64,000 bases of DNA from Chlorogloea purpurea SAG 13.99 (GTDB lineage: Bacteria > Cyanobacteriota > Cyanobacteriia > Cyanobacteriales > Microcystaceae): NCBI GenBank assembly GCA_016903695.1, contig JADQBB010000005.1:62001-126000 (forward strand), written 5' to 3'. Position 1 is the first letter of the stretch, and each line of letters begins with the position of its first letter. Positions 9,012 to 18,279 of this stretch are shown here, piece by piece. The notes beneath the pieces are model-generated. The model did no database searches. It was not told the DNA's origin and saw only the letters and a program-made list of their open reading frames with translations. The translations under genes were made by a program, and so were the position numbers.

Positions 9012-10222
9012 AAATTTTAATGATCTCTGCTATCTTTCCCTACCCTCCCACCAGAGGGGGTACTCAGGTAAGAACTTTCAATCTACTTCAATATTTAAAT
9101 CTCTATCACGATATTACTTTAGTAACTCTCCAAAGTGATGATATAACTCCGTCGGAAATAGAAACACTCAACTCATGGGTCAAACAGTTAATCATATTTC
9201 CTCGTCCCCGAGGACGACGAGCAACATTATGGGGTAAATTAATTCGATTTTTAAATTTCCTGCAAAGTGGCACGCCTCCTAATGTTACTTCGATGTACTC
9301 CTTAGAAATGCAACAATGGTTAGATAATGCGGTTGCGGGCGGCGAGTTTTCCGTGATTACTTGCGAACATAGCGTTAATGAAATTTATATACGCCCCGAT
9401 TGGCAGAAAAAAGTCAAAACCGTGGCTAATATTCATAGTTCTGTTTATCTTACCTGTCGCGATCAACTGCTAACTGGGATTTCGGAAAACCCTCGGCGAG
9501 ACCGAATATACGCCCCTTTTCTTAAAAACTACGAACGGCTATCGAGTCAAAAATTCACTACCTTGGTGGTGACAACACCGGAAGATAAAAAAAGCATAGA
9601 AGATTTAACATCTCACCGGGAAATTTCCGTGGTACCTAATGGAGTGAACTTGAGTCTTTTTCCTTACCGTGACGAGGATTCAGGTGGTCATCATCTTATC
9701 CTCACCGGAGGTATGGATTATAGCGTTAATATTGATTCCGCTTGCTTTTTCGTCCTAGAAATATTTCCCATGCTCCAGCAGAAATATGCCGATGTCACCC
9801 TCACTATTGTAGGTTCTAACCCGGCTGCCCCGGTTTTAGCATTGGCTCATTATCCAGGCGTTACCGTGACTGGAAGAGTGCCATCGATGATAGAGTATCT
9901 ACATCGAGCCAGTGTTTGTATTGTGCCTATGCGTTCAGGTTTCGGGATTAAAAATAAAACTCTCGAAGCGATGGCTGCGGGTGTACCGGTAGTGGGTAGC
10001 GATCGAGGTTTGGAGGGTTTAACGGTGGACGGTCTTGATGTGCCTTTATCGGCTTTGCGCGCTAATAAAGTTGACGAGTATGTAGCCGCTATCTCTCGCT
10101 TATTTGAAGACTCTAATTTAAGAATAGCCATCGCCCGTAATGCCCGCGATTTAATTGAAAATAATTACACTTGGCCCATAGCGGGGGCACAATACGAGAA
10201 GGTGTTGACCGGTACTATATGA
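9008..10222 (+). CDS. Family 4 glycosyltransferase
   Basis: The start chosen is the ATG at 9008, overlapping the previous stop as ATGA and giving MKILMISAIFPYPPTRGGTQ; an upstream ATG at 8990 would add six residues. The product (404 residues) is a GT-B fold enzyme. The N-terminal domain has a glycine-rich loop at PTRGGTQVRT. The C-terminal donor domain shows VPNGVNLSLFPY, VTLTIVGSNPAAPV, VTVTGRVPSMIEYL and the IKNKTLEAMAAGVPVVGSDRG motif with its conserved glutamate. It fits retaining sugar transferases of polysaccharide loci and is coupled to genes on both sides. Confidence 0.88.
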   Translation: MKILMISAIFPYPPTRGGTQVRTFNLLQYLNLYHDITLVTLQSDDITPSEIETLNSWVKQLIIFPRPRGRRATLWGKLIRFLNFLQSGTPPNVTSMYSLEMQQWLDNAVAGGEFSVITCEHSVNEIYIRPDWQKKVKTVANIHSSVYLTCRDQLLTGISENPRRDRIYAPFLKNYERLSSQKFTTLVVTTPEDKKSIEDLTSHREISVVPNGVNLSLFPYRDEDSGGHHLILTGGMDYSVNIDSACFFVLEIFPMLQQKYADVTLTIVGSNPAAPVLALAHYPGVTVTGRVPSMIEYLHRASVCIVPMRSGFGIKNKTLEAMAAGVPVVGSDRGLEGLTVDGLDVPLSALRANKVDEYVAAISRLFEDSNLRIAIARNARDLIENNYTWPIAGAQYEKVLTGTI

Positions 10223-11184
10223 ATACTTTAGAACTATCGATCGTGGTTCCCATATACAACGAGGAAGAAAACCTCGATTATTTATTCCAGCGACTATTTA
10301 AAGTTCTCGACAACCTCCATACTACCTACGAAATTATCTGTATTAATGATGGTAGTAAAGATAAAAGCTTAGATTTTTTAATTCAATATAGTAAAGATTA
10401 TCCCGTTATTAAAGTTATCAATCTATCTCGTAACTTCGGTAAAGATATTGCTTTAAGCGCTGGTATAGATTTAGCCAACGGTAACGCTGTAATTCCCATC
10501 GATGCCGATTTACAAGACCCGCCCGAATTAATAGGCGAAATGGTGGATTTATGGAAACAGGGTTATGACGTGGTTTATGCTTCTCGACGGATAAGACAGG
10601 GGGAAACCTGGTTCAAAAAATTTACCGCCGAGGGTTTTTATAAAGTGATCAATGGACTGAGTAAAATATCCATACCTCATAACACGGGAGATTTCCGATT
10701 GATCGATCGCTGCGTGGTAGAAGCGATAAAAAGAATGCCCGAAAAGCAAAGATTCATGAAAGGCCTATTCGCTTGGGTAGGCTTCAAGCAAACCGCTATT
10801 TACTTCGACAGGGAACCCCGTTATCAGGGTCAAACTAAATGGAATTATTGGAAACTTTGGAACTTTGCTCTAGATGGGATTACCTCTTTTAGCTTTTTGC
10901 CTCTAAAGATTTGGGGTTACGTGGGATTAATAATCTCCTGTTTATCTCTTATTTACGCCCTCTATTTAGTAATTCGTACTTTAATTTTCGGGATTGATGT
11001 ACCTGGCTACGCTTCTTTAATGGTGGCGATTTTATTTTTAGGCGGTATTCAATTATTAACTTTGGGAATTATCGGAGAATATCTAGGTAGAGTTTACGAA
11101 GAAGTCAAAGATAGACCTTTATATTTGGTGAGAGACCTATACGGCTTTGATAAATCCGGGACAGGATATAATCAAGAAAAATAA
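10219..11184 (+). CDS. GtrB/dolichol-phosphate-mannose-synthase-like family 2 glycosyltransferase
   Basis: The ATG at 10219 overlaps the previous stop (ATGA) and gives MNTLELSIVVPIYNEEENL, the classic start of this group; an upstream in-frame start at 10171 is unlikely. Motifs include ICINDGSKDKSLDFL, LSRNFGKDIALSAGID, IPIDADLQDPPELI (metal-binding DAD) and the QTKWNYWKL acceptor block. Two C-terminal membrane helices lie at about residues 230-305. Members attach glucose, mannose or another sugar to undecaprenyl phosphate at the cytoplasmic face. Here it may make the donor for the GT-C enzyme at 7389. Confidence 0.9.
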   Translation: MNTLELSIVVPIYNEEENLDYLFQRLFKVLDNLHTTYEIICINDGSKDKSLDFLIQYSKDYPVIKVINLSRNFGKDIALSAGIDLANGNAVIPIDADLQDPPELIGEMVDLWKQGYDVVYASRRIRQGETWFKKFTAEGFYKVINGLSKISIPHNTGDFRLIDRCVVEAIKRMPEKQRFMKGLFAWVGFKQTAIYFDREPRYQGQTKWNYWKLWNFALDGITSFSFLPLKIWGYVGLIISCLSLIYALYLVIRTLIFGIDVPGYASLMVAILFLGGIQLLTLGIIGEYLGRVYEEVKDRPLYLVRDLYGFDKSGTGYNQEK

Positions 11185-11196
11185 GTAAACTTAACT

Positions 11197-11763
11197 ATGA
11201 CTCATCCTCAATTCAAGCAATTTTTCGATCACTGTATCGGTCAATGGATTACCGAGCGCACTTATCATTATCTCACTCATCAAGATGTAGAACGTTCCCG
11301 CACCGAGTTTTTCATCAATCCCCTGACTCCCGAAATCAAAACTAAAGTATTTAATGATAACGAATATCCCCTAGTCCCAGACTTAGATCCTATCCCCGGA
11401 TTTAATTTAGGTTTTTATACCATTTCTGATAAAGGAGAAGAAGTCAGTCAGAATTTGAATCTTCTCTTCGTGGTCAATGGAGAAACTCAGGATTATTTAG
11501 AAGGGGATTACCTGCGCGATAAATCTTACAGCGAAGGTAAACCGATTATTTCTCATTTCCGTTTCGACTTGGCTAAGAATGAGTTATTAATGACCACTAA
11601 ATATACAAAAGTTATCTCGGTAGACTCCATAAGAATGATCAATCCCAGTTTGAGAATTCGCAATATTGTTAACTATCAACGCCCTGAGGAGGGAGAAGCT
11701 TTAACCGTGGTTAATTTAGTCGGGTTTGGAGTAGAGGAGAAGGTAGTGGTAGTTAGTGGTTAG
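11197..11763 (+). CDS. Phycobiliprotein lyase, CpcS/CpeS family
   Basis: The 188-residue product matches the CpcS/CpeS beta-barrel lyases that attach bilin chromophores to cysteines of phycobiliproteins. The opening FFDHCIGQWITERTYHYL is the family signature (FF-x3-GxWxxxRTxHxL). Later sheets include FLHFRFD-like ISHFRFDLAKNELLMTT and SLRIRNIVNYQ. Which subfamily (CpcS, CpcU, CpeS, CpeU) cannot be told without alignment. It lies 12 bp after the glycosyltransferase operon in the same direction, an unusual neighbour. Its end overlaps the 3' end of the opposing RND gene by 11 bp. Confidence 0.85.
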   Translation: MTHPQFKQFFDHCIGQWITERTYHYLTHQDVERSRTEFFINPLTPEIKTKVFNDNEYPLVPDLDPIPGFNLGFYTISDKGEEVSQNLNLLFVVNGETQDYLEGDYLRDKSYSEGKPIISHFRFDLAKNELLMTTKYTKVISVDSIRMINPSLRIRNIVNYQRPEEGEALTVVNLVGFGVEEKVVVVSG

Positions 11764-14700
11764 CCCCTTCTGGCTTCTGTCTCCTGTCCCGTGACGGATT
11801 TTTCGAGGAATTTTTTCTACCTTTAAGAAATCTTCTCAGAGATTCCATATAGAGATAGAAAACGGGGGTGAGATACAGTGTGAGAAATTGAGAGAATAAT
11901 AAACCTCCCACTACCGCTAAACCGAGGGGGCGACGCGCTTCCGCACCCGCACCGATACCTAGGGCGATAGGTAAAGTACCCATCAAAGCAGCCATAGTGG
12001 TCATCATAATGGGGCGGAATCGCACCAAACACGCTTCGTAAATAGCCTTTACAGGAGGTTTTCCCTCTCGAACTTTTTCTATGGCGAAATCCACCATCAT
12101 AATGCCATTTTTCTTGACGATGCCCACTAGGAGTATGATCCCGACGAAAGCGTAAATGTTCAAATCCACTCCGAATACCAACAAAGTTAATAAAGCACCG
12201 AAACCAGCACTAGGTAAACTAGAAAGAATGGTCAAAGGGTGTATGAAATCCTCGTAGAGAATACCCAATACCAGATAAATCACGAGGATGGCGATTAATA
12301 ACAATATCCCCAATCCCCCGGTCGAAGATTGAAACACCTGCGCCGACCCTTGGAAACTTCTAGAAACCGACGCTGGTAATGTTTCTTTCGCCAACTTTTC
12401 CACTATGGGGGTGGCTTGTCCTATAGATACACCAGGTTTGACGTTAAAAGAGAGAGTGACGGCAGATAGTTGTCCCAGATGGTTTATAGAAAGGGGCCCC
12501 ACCGCTTTCTCGATCGTGGCTACGGTATTGAGGGGAATCTGTTCGCCATTATTGGAGCGAATCGTTAGCCAATCTAGGCCCCGCGGATCGTTCTGATAGG
12601 ATTTGTCCACACCTAAAATCACCTGATACTGACTGTCGGGGGCGTAGATAGTAGATACCTGTCGGTTGCCGTAAGCGTTATTTAAAGCGGTTTCTATCTG
12701 TTCGGCCGTGAGTCCTAAAGCACTGGCACGATCGCGATCAATCTTCACATTAATCTGGGGATTGGTGATTTGCAAGTCGCTGTTCACATCCTGTAACTCT
12801 TTCCGGTCTCGTAGTTTCCTCTCTAACTCTGGGGCGTAGCGATACAGGTCAGCAGAATTCGGACTCGTGAGGGTATATTGATAGAGAGCCTTACTCTGTT
12901 GACCACCGAGACGAATCGCCGGTGGTGCTTGCAGATAAACTCGGATACCTGGCACTTTAGACATTTTCGGGCGCAATTCTTGAACGATTTCATCAGCACT
13001 GAGAGGTCGATCGTGACGAGGTTTCAACTGCATGAATATCCGGCCCGTATTCCCCGCCCCATTAGGCCCCCCAGCCCCGACTGTAGAATTAACCGCCCCG
13101 ATATTCGGGTCTTCAAGAGCGATGGCCGCTAACTGCTGTTGATGTCTCACCATATCGTCAAAACCGATACCGGGGGCCGCTTCCGTGGTGGCCGTGATCT
13201 GCCCGATGTCCGTAGCCGGGATGAAACCCTGAGGCACGATCGTAAACAAATAAATGGTAGCCAAGAAAACCCCCAGAGAAAGAGTCATAGTCAGAGGGTG
13301 AAATTTCAGAGATATTTTCAGGGTCTGGGCGTATACCCACTGTATACCGTCAAAAACTTTTTCCGACCAACGATAAAGTAAGTTAGGTTTCTCTTTCGCG
13401 GGCGATAAGAATCTACTACACAACATCGGGGTTAAACTGAGGGAGATCAGCCCCGATACTAAAATCGCCACGCTGATAGTGACGGCGAATTCTTTAAATA
13501 AACGCCCCAGTATTCCCCCCATGAAGAGAATCGGGATGAACACCGCCACTAGAGAGATGGTCATGGAAATAATCGTAAAACCAATCTCTTTCGAGCCATT
13601 GAGCGCAGCCTCGAAGGGCTTCTCGCCCATCTCTATATGACGCACGATATTTTCTAACATGACGATCGCATCATCGACCACGAAACCCACCGATAAAGTC
13701 AAAGCCATCAGGGATAGATTATCGAGGGAATAACCCAATCGGCCCATCACCGCAAAAGTACCGATAAGAGAAACGGGTAAGGCTAAACTAGAAATGATCG
13801 TCGCCGTGAAGTTGCGTAAGAACAGGAAGATTACTAAAACCACCAGACACAGGGAGAGGTAGAGGGTAAATTTCACATCGTCCACTGATTCCCGCACCGC
13901 TTGGGAACGATCGTACAATATATTTAAATTCAGTGCCGCCGGAATTTGCTCGCGGAAACGGGGTAAAAGCTTTTTGATGCCTTCGACTACCTCTACCGTA
14001 TTGGTGCCTGGTTGCCTTTGCACCGCCAGTACGATCGAGCGCTTCCCATTATACCAACTGGCCAGGCGCTCGTTTTCCACGCTATCGCTGACCGTACCTA
14101 AATCCCCCAGTTTCACCGGCGCGCCGTTGCTATAAGCCACAACCAGAGAGCGATAATCATCGGCGTTGTTCAAGCTGCCGTTAGTTTGAACGGTATAATT
14201 CTGTTTATTGCCGTAAAGATTGCCGGTCGGTAAGTTAGGATTACCCCTGCTAATATTAGCCGCGAGTTCGTCCAAACCGATGCCTTTTAAACGTAAAGAC
14301 TCTGGATTGACGAGAATCCTCACTGCGTATTTTTGTGCGCCGTATACTTGCACCTGTGCCACCCCGTTTACCATGGAGATTTGTTGTGCCAATTGGTTCT
14401 CGGCGTATTTATCGATGGTAGACATGGGCAGAATATCCGAACTCAGCACTAAATAGAGAATCGGGTCATCGGCGGGGTTAACCTTGCGATAGAAAGGCGG
14501 CGTGGTCATCGTGGTGGGTAATTGCCTTATCGCTTGGGAAATGGCAGTCTGTACGTCTTGGGCGGCGCTATCTACGGATCGATCGAGGTTGAACTGTAAG
14601 GTTATCTGTGTGGAACCGAGGGAGCTAACCGAGTTCATCGAATCCAGACCGGCGATACTGGAAAACTGCTTTTCTAGGGGAGTGGCCACGGAAGAAGCCA

Positions 14701-14875
14701 TCGTTTCGGGACTCGCCCCAGGTAAGTTAGCCGTGACGGATATGGTGGGAAAATCTACGCTGGGTAAATCACTGATGGGTAATGACCCGTAACTGAACAA
14801 TCCGGCCAGAACTATCGCCAGCATTATTAATGTGGTGGAGATCGGGCGGCGTATAAATAAAGAGGCTACATTCAT
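11753..14875 (-). CDS. RND efflux permease (HAE1/AcrB-MdtBC type)
   Basis: The 1040-residue protein is a full-length proton-driven inner-membrane efflux pump. It opens MNVASLFIRRPISTTLIMLA, has the first periplasmic porter region, and carries the twin acidic residues of proton relay in SVGFVVDDAIVMLENIVRH (fourth helix). GSKEIGFTIISMTISLVAVFIP follows, with a second porter half after TM7 and the closing FRPIMMTTMAALMGTLPIA. It overlaps the adaptor gene upstream by ATGA, so the two are translated together. No outer-membrane TolC gene is next to it. Substrates (drugs, metabolites, fatty acids) cannot be predicted from sequence. Confidence 0.95.
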   Translation of the reverse strand: MNVASLFIRRPISTTLIMLAIVLAGLFSYGSLPISDLPSVDFPTISVTANLPGASPETMASSVATPLEKQFSSIAGLDSMNSVSSLGSTQITLQFNLDRSVDSAAQDVQTAISQAIRQLPTTMTTPPFYRKVNPADDPILYLVLSSDILPMSTIDKYAENQLAQQISMVNGVAQVQVYGAQKYAVRILVNPESLRLKGIGLDELAANISRGNPNLPTGNLYGNKQNYTVQTNGSLNNADDYRSLVVAYSNGAPVKLGDLGTVSDSVENERLASWYNGKRSIVLAVQRQPGTNTVEVVEGIKKLLPRFREQIPAALNLNILYDRSQAVRESVDDVKFTLYLSLCLVVLVIFLFLRNFTATIISSLALPVSLIGTFAVMGRLGYSLDNLSLMALTLSVGFVVDDAIVMLENIVRHIEMGEKPFEAALNGSKEIGFTIISMTISLVAVFIPILFMGGILGRLFKEFAVTISVAILVSGLISLSLTPMLCSRFLSPAKEKPNLLYRWSEKVFDGIQWVYAQTLKISLKFHPLTMTLSLGVFLATIYLFTIVPQGFIPATDIGQITATTEAAPGIGFDDMVRHQQQLAAIALEDPNIGAVNSTVGAGGPNGAGNTGRIFMQLKPRHDRPLSADEIVQELRPKMSKVPGIRVYLQAPPAIRLGGQQSKALYQYTLTSPNSADLYRYAPELERKLRDRKELQDVNSDLQITNPQINVKIDRDRASALGLTAEQIETALNNAYGNRQVSTIYAPDSQYQVILGVDKSYQNDPRGLDWLTIRSNNGEQIPLNTVATIEKAVGPLSINHLGQLSAVTLSFNVKPGVSIGQATPIVEKLAKETLPASVSRSFQGSAQVFQSSTGGLGILLLIAILVIYLVLGILYEDFIHPLTILSSLPSAGFGALLTLLVFGVDLNIYAFVGIILLVGIVKKNGIMMVDFAIEKVREGKPPVKAIYEACLVRFRPIMMTTMAALMGTLPIALGIGAGAEARRPLGLAVVGGLLFSQFLTLYLTPVFYLYMESLRRFLKGRKNSSKNPSRDRRQKPEGANH

Positions 14876-16170
14876 TGTTTCACACTTACCTTTGAACCTG
14901 GAGCTAGATTGAATTGTCCCTCTGTAACGATTTTGTCCCCTTCCCGCAAGCCGGATGTAATTACGGTGTTATCTCCTTGCCCTGCGCCGACTTCCACCGT
15001 TTGCACTCTGACGGTTTTGTTTTCATCGAGGACGAAAACGAATTGACCTTTCTGCCCCATCTGCACCGCCGCGCTGGGAACGACGATCGCATTATTGTCT
15101 TCTCCCAGTTTTAAAGCCACCCTCACTAATTGCCCCGGAATTAATTTCTCTTCGCTATTGACAAAAGTGGCTTTTAATATTATGGTGCCCGTGGCTGTAT
15201 TGACCCCGCTATCGACGAAGGTTAATTTGCCAGTTTGCGGGGGGGTATTCTTCTGGTCTGATTGAATCTCTACGGTTAATTTATCCTTATGGGCGTATTG
15301 TTGAATTTGGCTTAAATAGCGTTCGGGAACGGCGAAAGAAACGTAAATCGGGTTAATCTGGTTGATGGTGACGAGGGGATTACCGGTGTCGTTAGCCTTG
15401 ACGAGATTACCCTCGTTAATATTCAGGGTTCCCGTGCGCCCGTTCAGGGGAGACTTGATATAGGTGTAGGATAATTGAGCTTTCGCGCTATCTATTGCCG
15501 CCTGTCCCGCCTCGATTTGCGCCCGTGCCGCCTGTAGGTCGGCCCTCGCCGCCTCTACCGCCGCCTGCTTGTTGGCGATGCCGCTTCGATCGGCATCTAT
15601 ACTGGCCTGCAGGGCTTCGGAGTTGGTACGATATAACTCTCTCTGTTCTTGGCTGACGGCACCCTCTTTCTGCAAGAAAGTATAGCGTTTCAAGTCGGCT
15701 GCCGCTTTTTGAGCTTGGATAGTATCTTTAGCTAACGCGGCTTTCGCCCCCGCTACATCGGCGGTAGCTTTGTCCTCATTGGCGATCGCTTGTTGTAAGG
15801 CGGCGCGGTTTTTCGCCTGATTTGCGATCGCACCTGACCAGTTAGCTTTCAGGGTGCGTTGGTCGATGGTGAACAGTAACTGTCCCTTCTGAACGATTTG
15901 TCCTTGGGTGAAGAGAACTCCGGTAATCTGCCCGTCGATCTGGGATTTCACCGATACGGTACTGTAAGCCTGTACGTTACCCGTGGCCAAAATTTGCACC
16001 GGCACATTCCGGGAAGAAACAACGGCTATTTTCACGGGTACAGGGGGCTTTTCTTTAGAGGCTCGGTCATTGGAGCGAGCATCGGAAGCGTTACAGGAAT
16101 TAAGAAGGAAAGGCAGGTAGATGAGGGTTAATGCCCTTAGTAATTTATTTTCGATCAGGGCGAGAATCAT
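14872..16170 (-). CDS. RND efflux periplasmic adaptor (membrane fusion protein, AcrA/MdtA type)
   Basis: The 432-residue protein has a hydrophobic leader ending in LLNSC (Cys26), a possible lipoprotein anchor although the residue at -2 is unusual. Then come a beta-barrel/lipoyl half-motif (VSVKSQIDGQITGVLFTQGQIVQKGQLLFTID), a long alanine-rich coiled-coil hairpin (about residues 105-225), the second lipoyl half (LSYTYIKSPLNGRTGTLNINEGNLV) and the C-terminal beta domain ending VTEGQFNLAPGSKV. It links the pump at 11753 to an outer-membrane channel. It is the first gene of the two-gene operon. Confidence 0.93.
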   Translation of the reverse strand: MILALIENKLLRALTLIYLPFLLNSCNASDARSNDRASKEKPPVPVKIAVVSSRNVPVQILATGNVQAYSTVSVKSQIDGQITGVLFTQGQIVQKGQLLFTIDQRTLKANWSGAIANQAKNRAALQQAIANEDKATADVAGAKAALAKDTIQAQKAAADLKRYTFLQKEGAVSQEQRELYRTNSEALQASIDADRSGIANKQAAVEAARADLQAARAQIEAGQAAIDSAKAQLSYTYIKSPLNGRTGTLNINEGNLVKANDTGNPLVTINQINPIYVSFAVPERYLSQIQQYAHKDKLTVEIQSDQKNTPPQTGKLTFVDSGVNTATGTIILKATFVNSEEKLIPGQLVRVALKLGEDNNAIVVPSAAVQMGQKGQFVFVLDENKTVRVQTVEVGAGQGDNTVITSGLREGDKIVTEGQFNLAPGSKVSVKQ

Positions 16171-16303
16171 AGTGCGATCGTTGAAGTGCTAGCTAAGAGT
16201 TAGGCTAACATATAGCTCTTGGCGATCGTATCAATCTTAAGTTATTTGTTCTTTCGAGGGAGCGCGAGCATCAAAATACACGCTTGCTCGTCGCGCCCCC
16301 CTT

Positions 16304-16636
16304 TTACTTCGCTACAGCCTGACAGTAAATTTCCTCCGGTGCCGATTCAAAGTACTTGAACAGAGCCGGGCATAACCAACCCTCTAAACCCTGTGCTTCC
16401 CATTTGTACCAGTTGCCGTCGTATTCGCCCCGTAACCACTTTAATTTAACTTGGTAGCCAGGAAAAGGTCTCGCGGAGAATAAAAGTTTGAAACCGTTGT
16501 CCGCGTCGGCAATATCGCGGACGAGAACGTTGATCATCTCTGGAATACCCGCGACGAAAGGCTCTTTGCTTAACCCTACCGCGGCATCGTCAAAAACCCA
16601 AGTGCCTTCGTGCAGATAAGGAAAAATAACTAACAT
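16304..16636 (-). CDS. DUF6717 family protein
   Basis: A small conserved protein of unknown role. The recognisable block is VIFPYLHEGTWVFDDAAVG-LSKEPFVAGIPEMI, then FKLLFSARPFPGYQVKLKW and EGWLCPALFKYF, as in DUF6717 members from bacteria and cyanobacteria. The ATG at 16636 gives 110 residues; the frame stays open upstream to a TTG at 16693 (129 residues) and TTG codons just before the ATG are also possible, so the start is unsure. No Shine-Dalgarno sequence is clear. Downstream (16259-16300) a GC-rich imperfect hairpin with GAGCA/TGCTC arms may end transcription, but it lacks a strong T-run. Confidence 0.7.
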   Translation of the reverse strand: MLVIFPYLHEGTWVFDDAAVGLSKEPFVAGIPEMINVLVRDIADADNGFKLLFSARPFPGYQVKLKWLRGEYDGNWYKWEAQGLEGWLCPALFKYFESAPEEIYCQAVAK

Positions 16637-16830
16637 AGAGTTTAACAAGATGCTTACTCCTATCGAGCGATTATTTATTAGATTATGGGCCAATCTATTA
16701 GACTCTAACTACTACCGTACACTACCCATCTCCCGTAGCGGGGTAGAGACCTTCTCCAACTTCTCACTTTATCATTTCTCACTAAAAAAATAAATAAAGC
16801 CGGTACCCGAATTAGAAATCTTTTGAAAAA

Positions 16831-17598
16831 TTATAATTTTTCATAGGAGAACCAAGCCCGGAGCAAAAAATAAATAGCCATCAGCACTAAAAAGGAACAG
16901 AAACTGACACGAACGAACTTATCGGAGAATTTAGGTAGATAACGGGTGCTAATTTGCGCACCGACCAAACCCCCCAATCCTAATATCAATCCGGGTAAAT
17001 ATAAAACATTTCCCTCTCGGGCGTGACCGGCACAAGCGGATATAGAAGTAATCATGATTACCGCCAAACTAGTCTGTATGGCCAATTTAATCGGTTCCGC
17101 CAAAAGCAACATCTGTAACGGCACCATGATCACCCCGCCACCGACACCGAACACACCCGCGAGTAATCCGGCTAATCCCCCGGTGAAAATTCTAGCGGCG
17201 GCGGGATTTTTGGCGCGGGTAGAAACTCCATCAGATACCAATTTCTGTCGTAAATTGGTCAGGTAGATATTGGACATCAATAAAATGGCGAATGCCCCTT
17301 CAAGGATATACTTAGGGGTTTTCCCCACTATGTAACCGCCCATGAAAGCGGTGACGATACCGGGGATACCCAAGAGAATCACTTTACGCCAACTGATGTA
17401 ACCCATGCGCCAATTTTGGAAAGTGCCGGAGATAGAGGTAATGACGATCGCTAAACTGCTAGTGGCCACCGATTGAGCGTAGGAGTATTTGAGGGTGATG
17501 AGAATCGGCACCAACACCGTACCGCCTCCTATACCCAATAAGCCCGCTAATAAGCCGGAGAAGACACCGGACAGAACTAAAATTAACCAATTGTCCAT
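16831..17598 (-). CDS. Sulfite exporter TauE/SafE family membrane protein
   Basis: The 255-residue protein has about eight membrane helices in two related halves, each opening with the family glycine motif: GVFSGLLAGLLGIGGGTVLVPI near the N-terminus and GGLAGLLAGVFGVGGGVIMVPL at about residue 140. TauE/SafE proteins export sulfite, sulfoacetate or other organosulfur anions; the substrate here is unknown. It is transcribed divergently from the DUF751 gene with a 65-bp gap. Confidence 0.9.
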   Translation of the reverse strand: MDNWLILVLSGVFSGLLAGLLGIGGGTVLVPILITLKYSYAQSVATSSLAIVITSISGTFQNWRMGYISWRKVILLGIPGIVTAFMGGYIVGKTPKYILEGAFAILLMSNIYLTNLRQKLVSDGVSTRAKNPAAARIFTGGLAGLLAGVFGVGGGVIMVPLQMLLLAEPIKLAIQTSLAVIMITSISACAGHAREGNVLYLPGLILGLGGLVGAQISTRYLPKFSDKFVRVSFCSFLVLMAIYFLLRAWFSYEKL

Positions 17599-17663
17599 GA
17601 AGAAATATAGTTGGGGGGATAAAAGCTATAATCGCTTAGTGTGTATTGGTAAGGACTAAACTC

Positions 17664-17855
17664 ATGGGAGATTTTCTCGACAACGTGGGGCGTTATCCTC
17701 GCTATATGGTCAGTTTTATCTTAGGCATCTTTTTCGCCTTCTTCGGCTGGCTATCACCTTTATTTAAAAATCCCGTCTCGGCCGTGGCAACAGTGGGCTT
17801 ACTGGTAGGCTTCTTCGTCTTTATCTTCTTCACCCTGCAGGCCATGCTGGCGTGA
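17664..17855 (+). CDS. DUF751 (Ycf33-like) small membrane protein
   Basis: The ATG at 17664 gives a 63-residue protein starting MGDFLDNVGRYPRYMVSFIL, the conserved opening of DUF751, the family that includes chloroplast Ycf33. Two hydrophobic helices follow (FILGIFFAFFGWL and VATVGLLVGFFVFIFFTL). The in-frame TTG at 17646 is less likely as start. The family is found in cyanobacteria and plastids and is presumed thylakoid-located, with no proven function. It precedes psb28 by 87 bp on the same strand. Confidence 0.88.
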   Translation: MGDFLDNVGRYPRYMVSFILGIFFAFFGWLSPLFKNPVSAVATVGLLVGFFVFIFFTLQAMLA

Positions 17856-17942
17856 GCGAAAAAAGCCCATTTTGTTTTGATCCCCTAATTTAGTAGACTG
17901 GGTAAACACTCAGTTTTTCTAAAAATAAGGATAATTAAATCT

Positions 17943-18278
17943 ATGGCAGAAATTCAGTTTTCTATTGGACTAACCGAAAAAGTTGTCCCAGATATTCGTT
18001 TAACGAAATCACGATCGGGCGATAGCGGTACGGCAACCTTCTATTTTGAAGACCCGGATATTCTCAACGCCAAGCAGACAGAGGAAATAACGGGAATGTA
18101 TCTCGTGGATGAAGAGGGCGAGATCGTCACCAGGGAAGTAAAAGGTAAATTCGTTAACGGTAAAGCCCGATTCATCGAAGCCATGTTAAAAATTAATTCT
18201 CAAGACGAATGGGATCGTTTTATGCGCTTCATGGAGCGTTACGGTAAAGATAACGGTCTGGAATTTACTAAATCCTAG
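17943..18278 (+). CDS. psb28: Photosystem II assembly protein Psb28
   Basis: The 111-residue product matches Psb28 over its whole length: [23 protein letters not shown], the [13 protein letters not shown] strand, [13 protein letters not shown] and the end [16 protein letters not shown]. Psb28 binds the cytoplasmic face of CP47-containing photosystem II assembly intermediates and is absent from the mature complex. It also affects chlorophyll-protein synthesis. moaB begins one base after its stop, so they are probably co-transcribed. Confidence 0.96.
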   Translation: MAEIQFSIGLTEKVVPDIRLTKSRSGDSGTATFYFEDPDILNAKQTEEITGMYLVDEEGEIVTREVKGKFVNGKARFIEAMLKINSQDEWDRFMRFMERYGKDNGLEFTKS

Positions 18279-18279
18279 T

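Noticed and set aside
16259..16300. GC-rich imperfect hairpin after the DUF6717 gene
   Set aside because: The stem is interrupted and there is no T-run on the minus strand, so I did not call it a terminator; it is mentioned only as a possibility.
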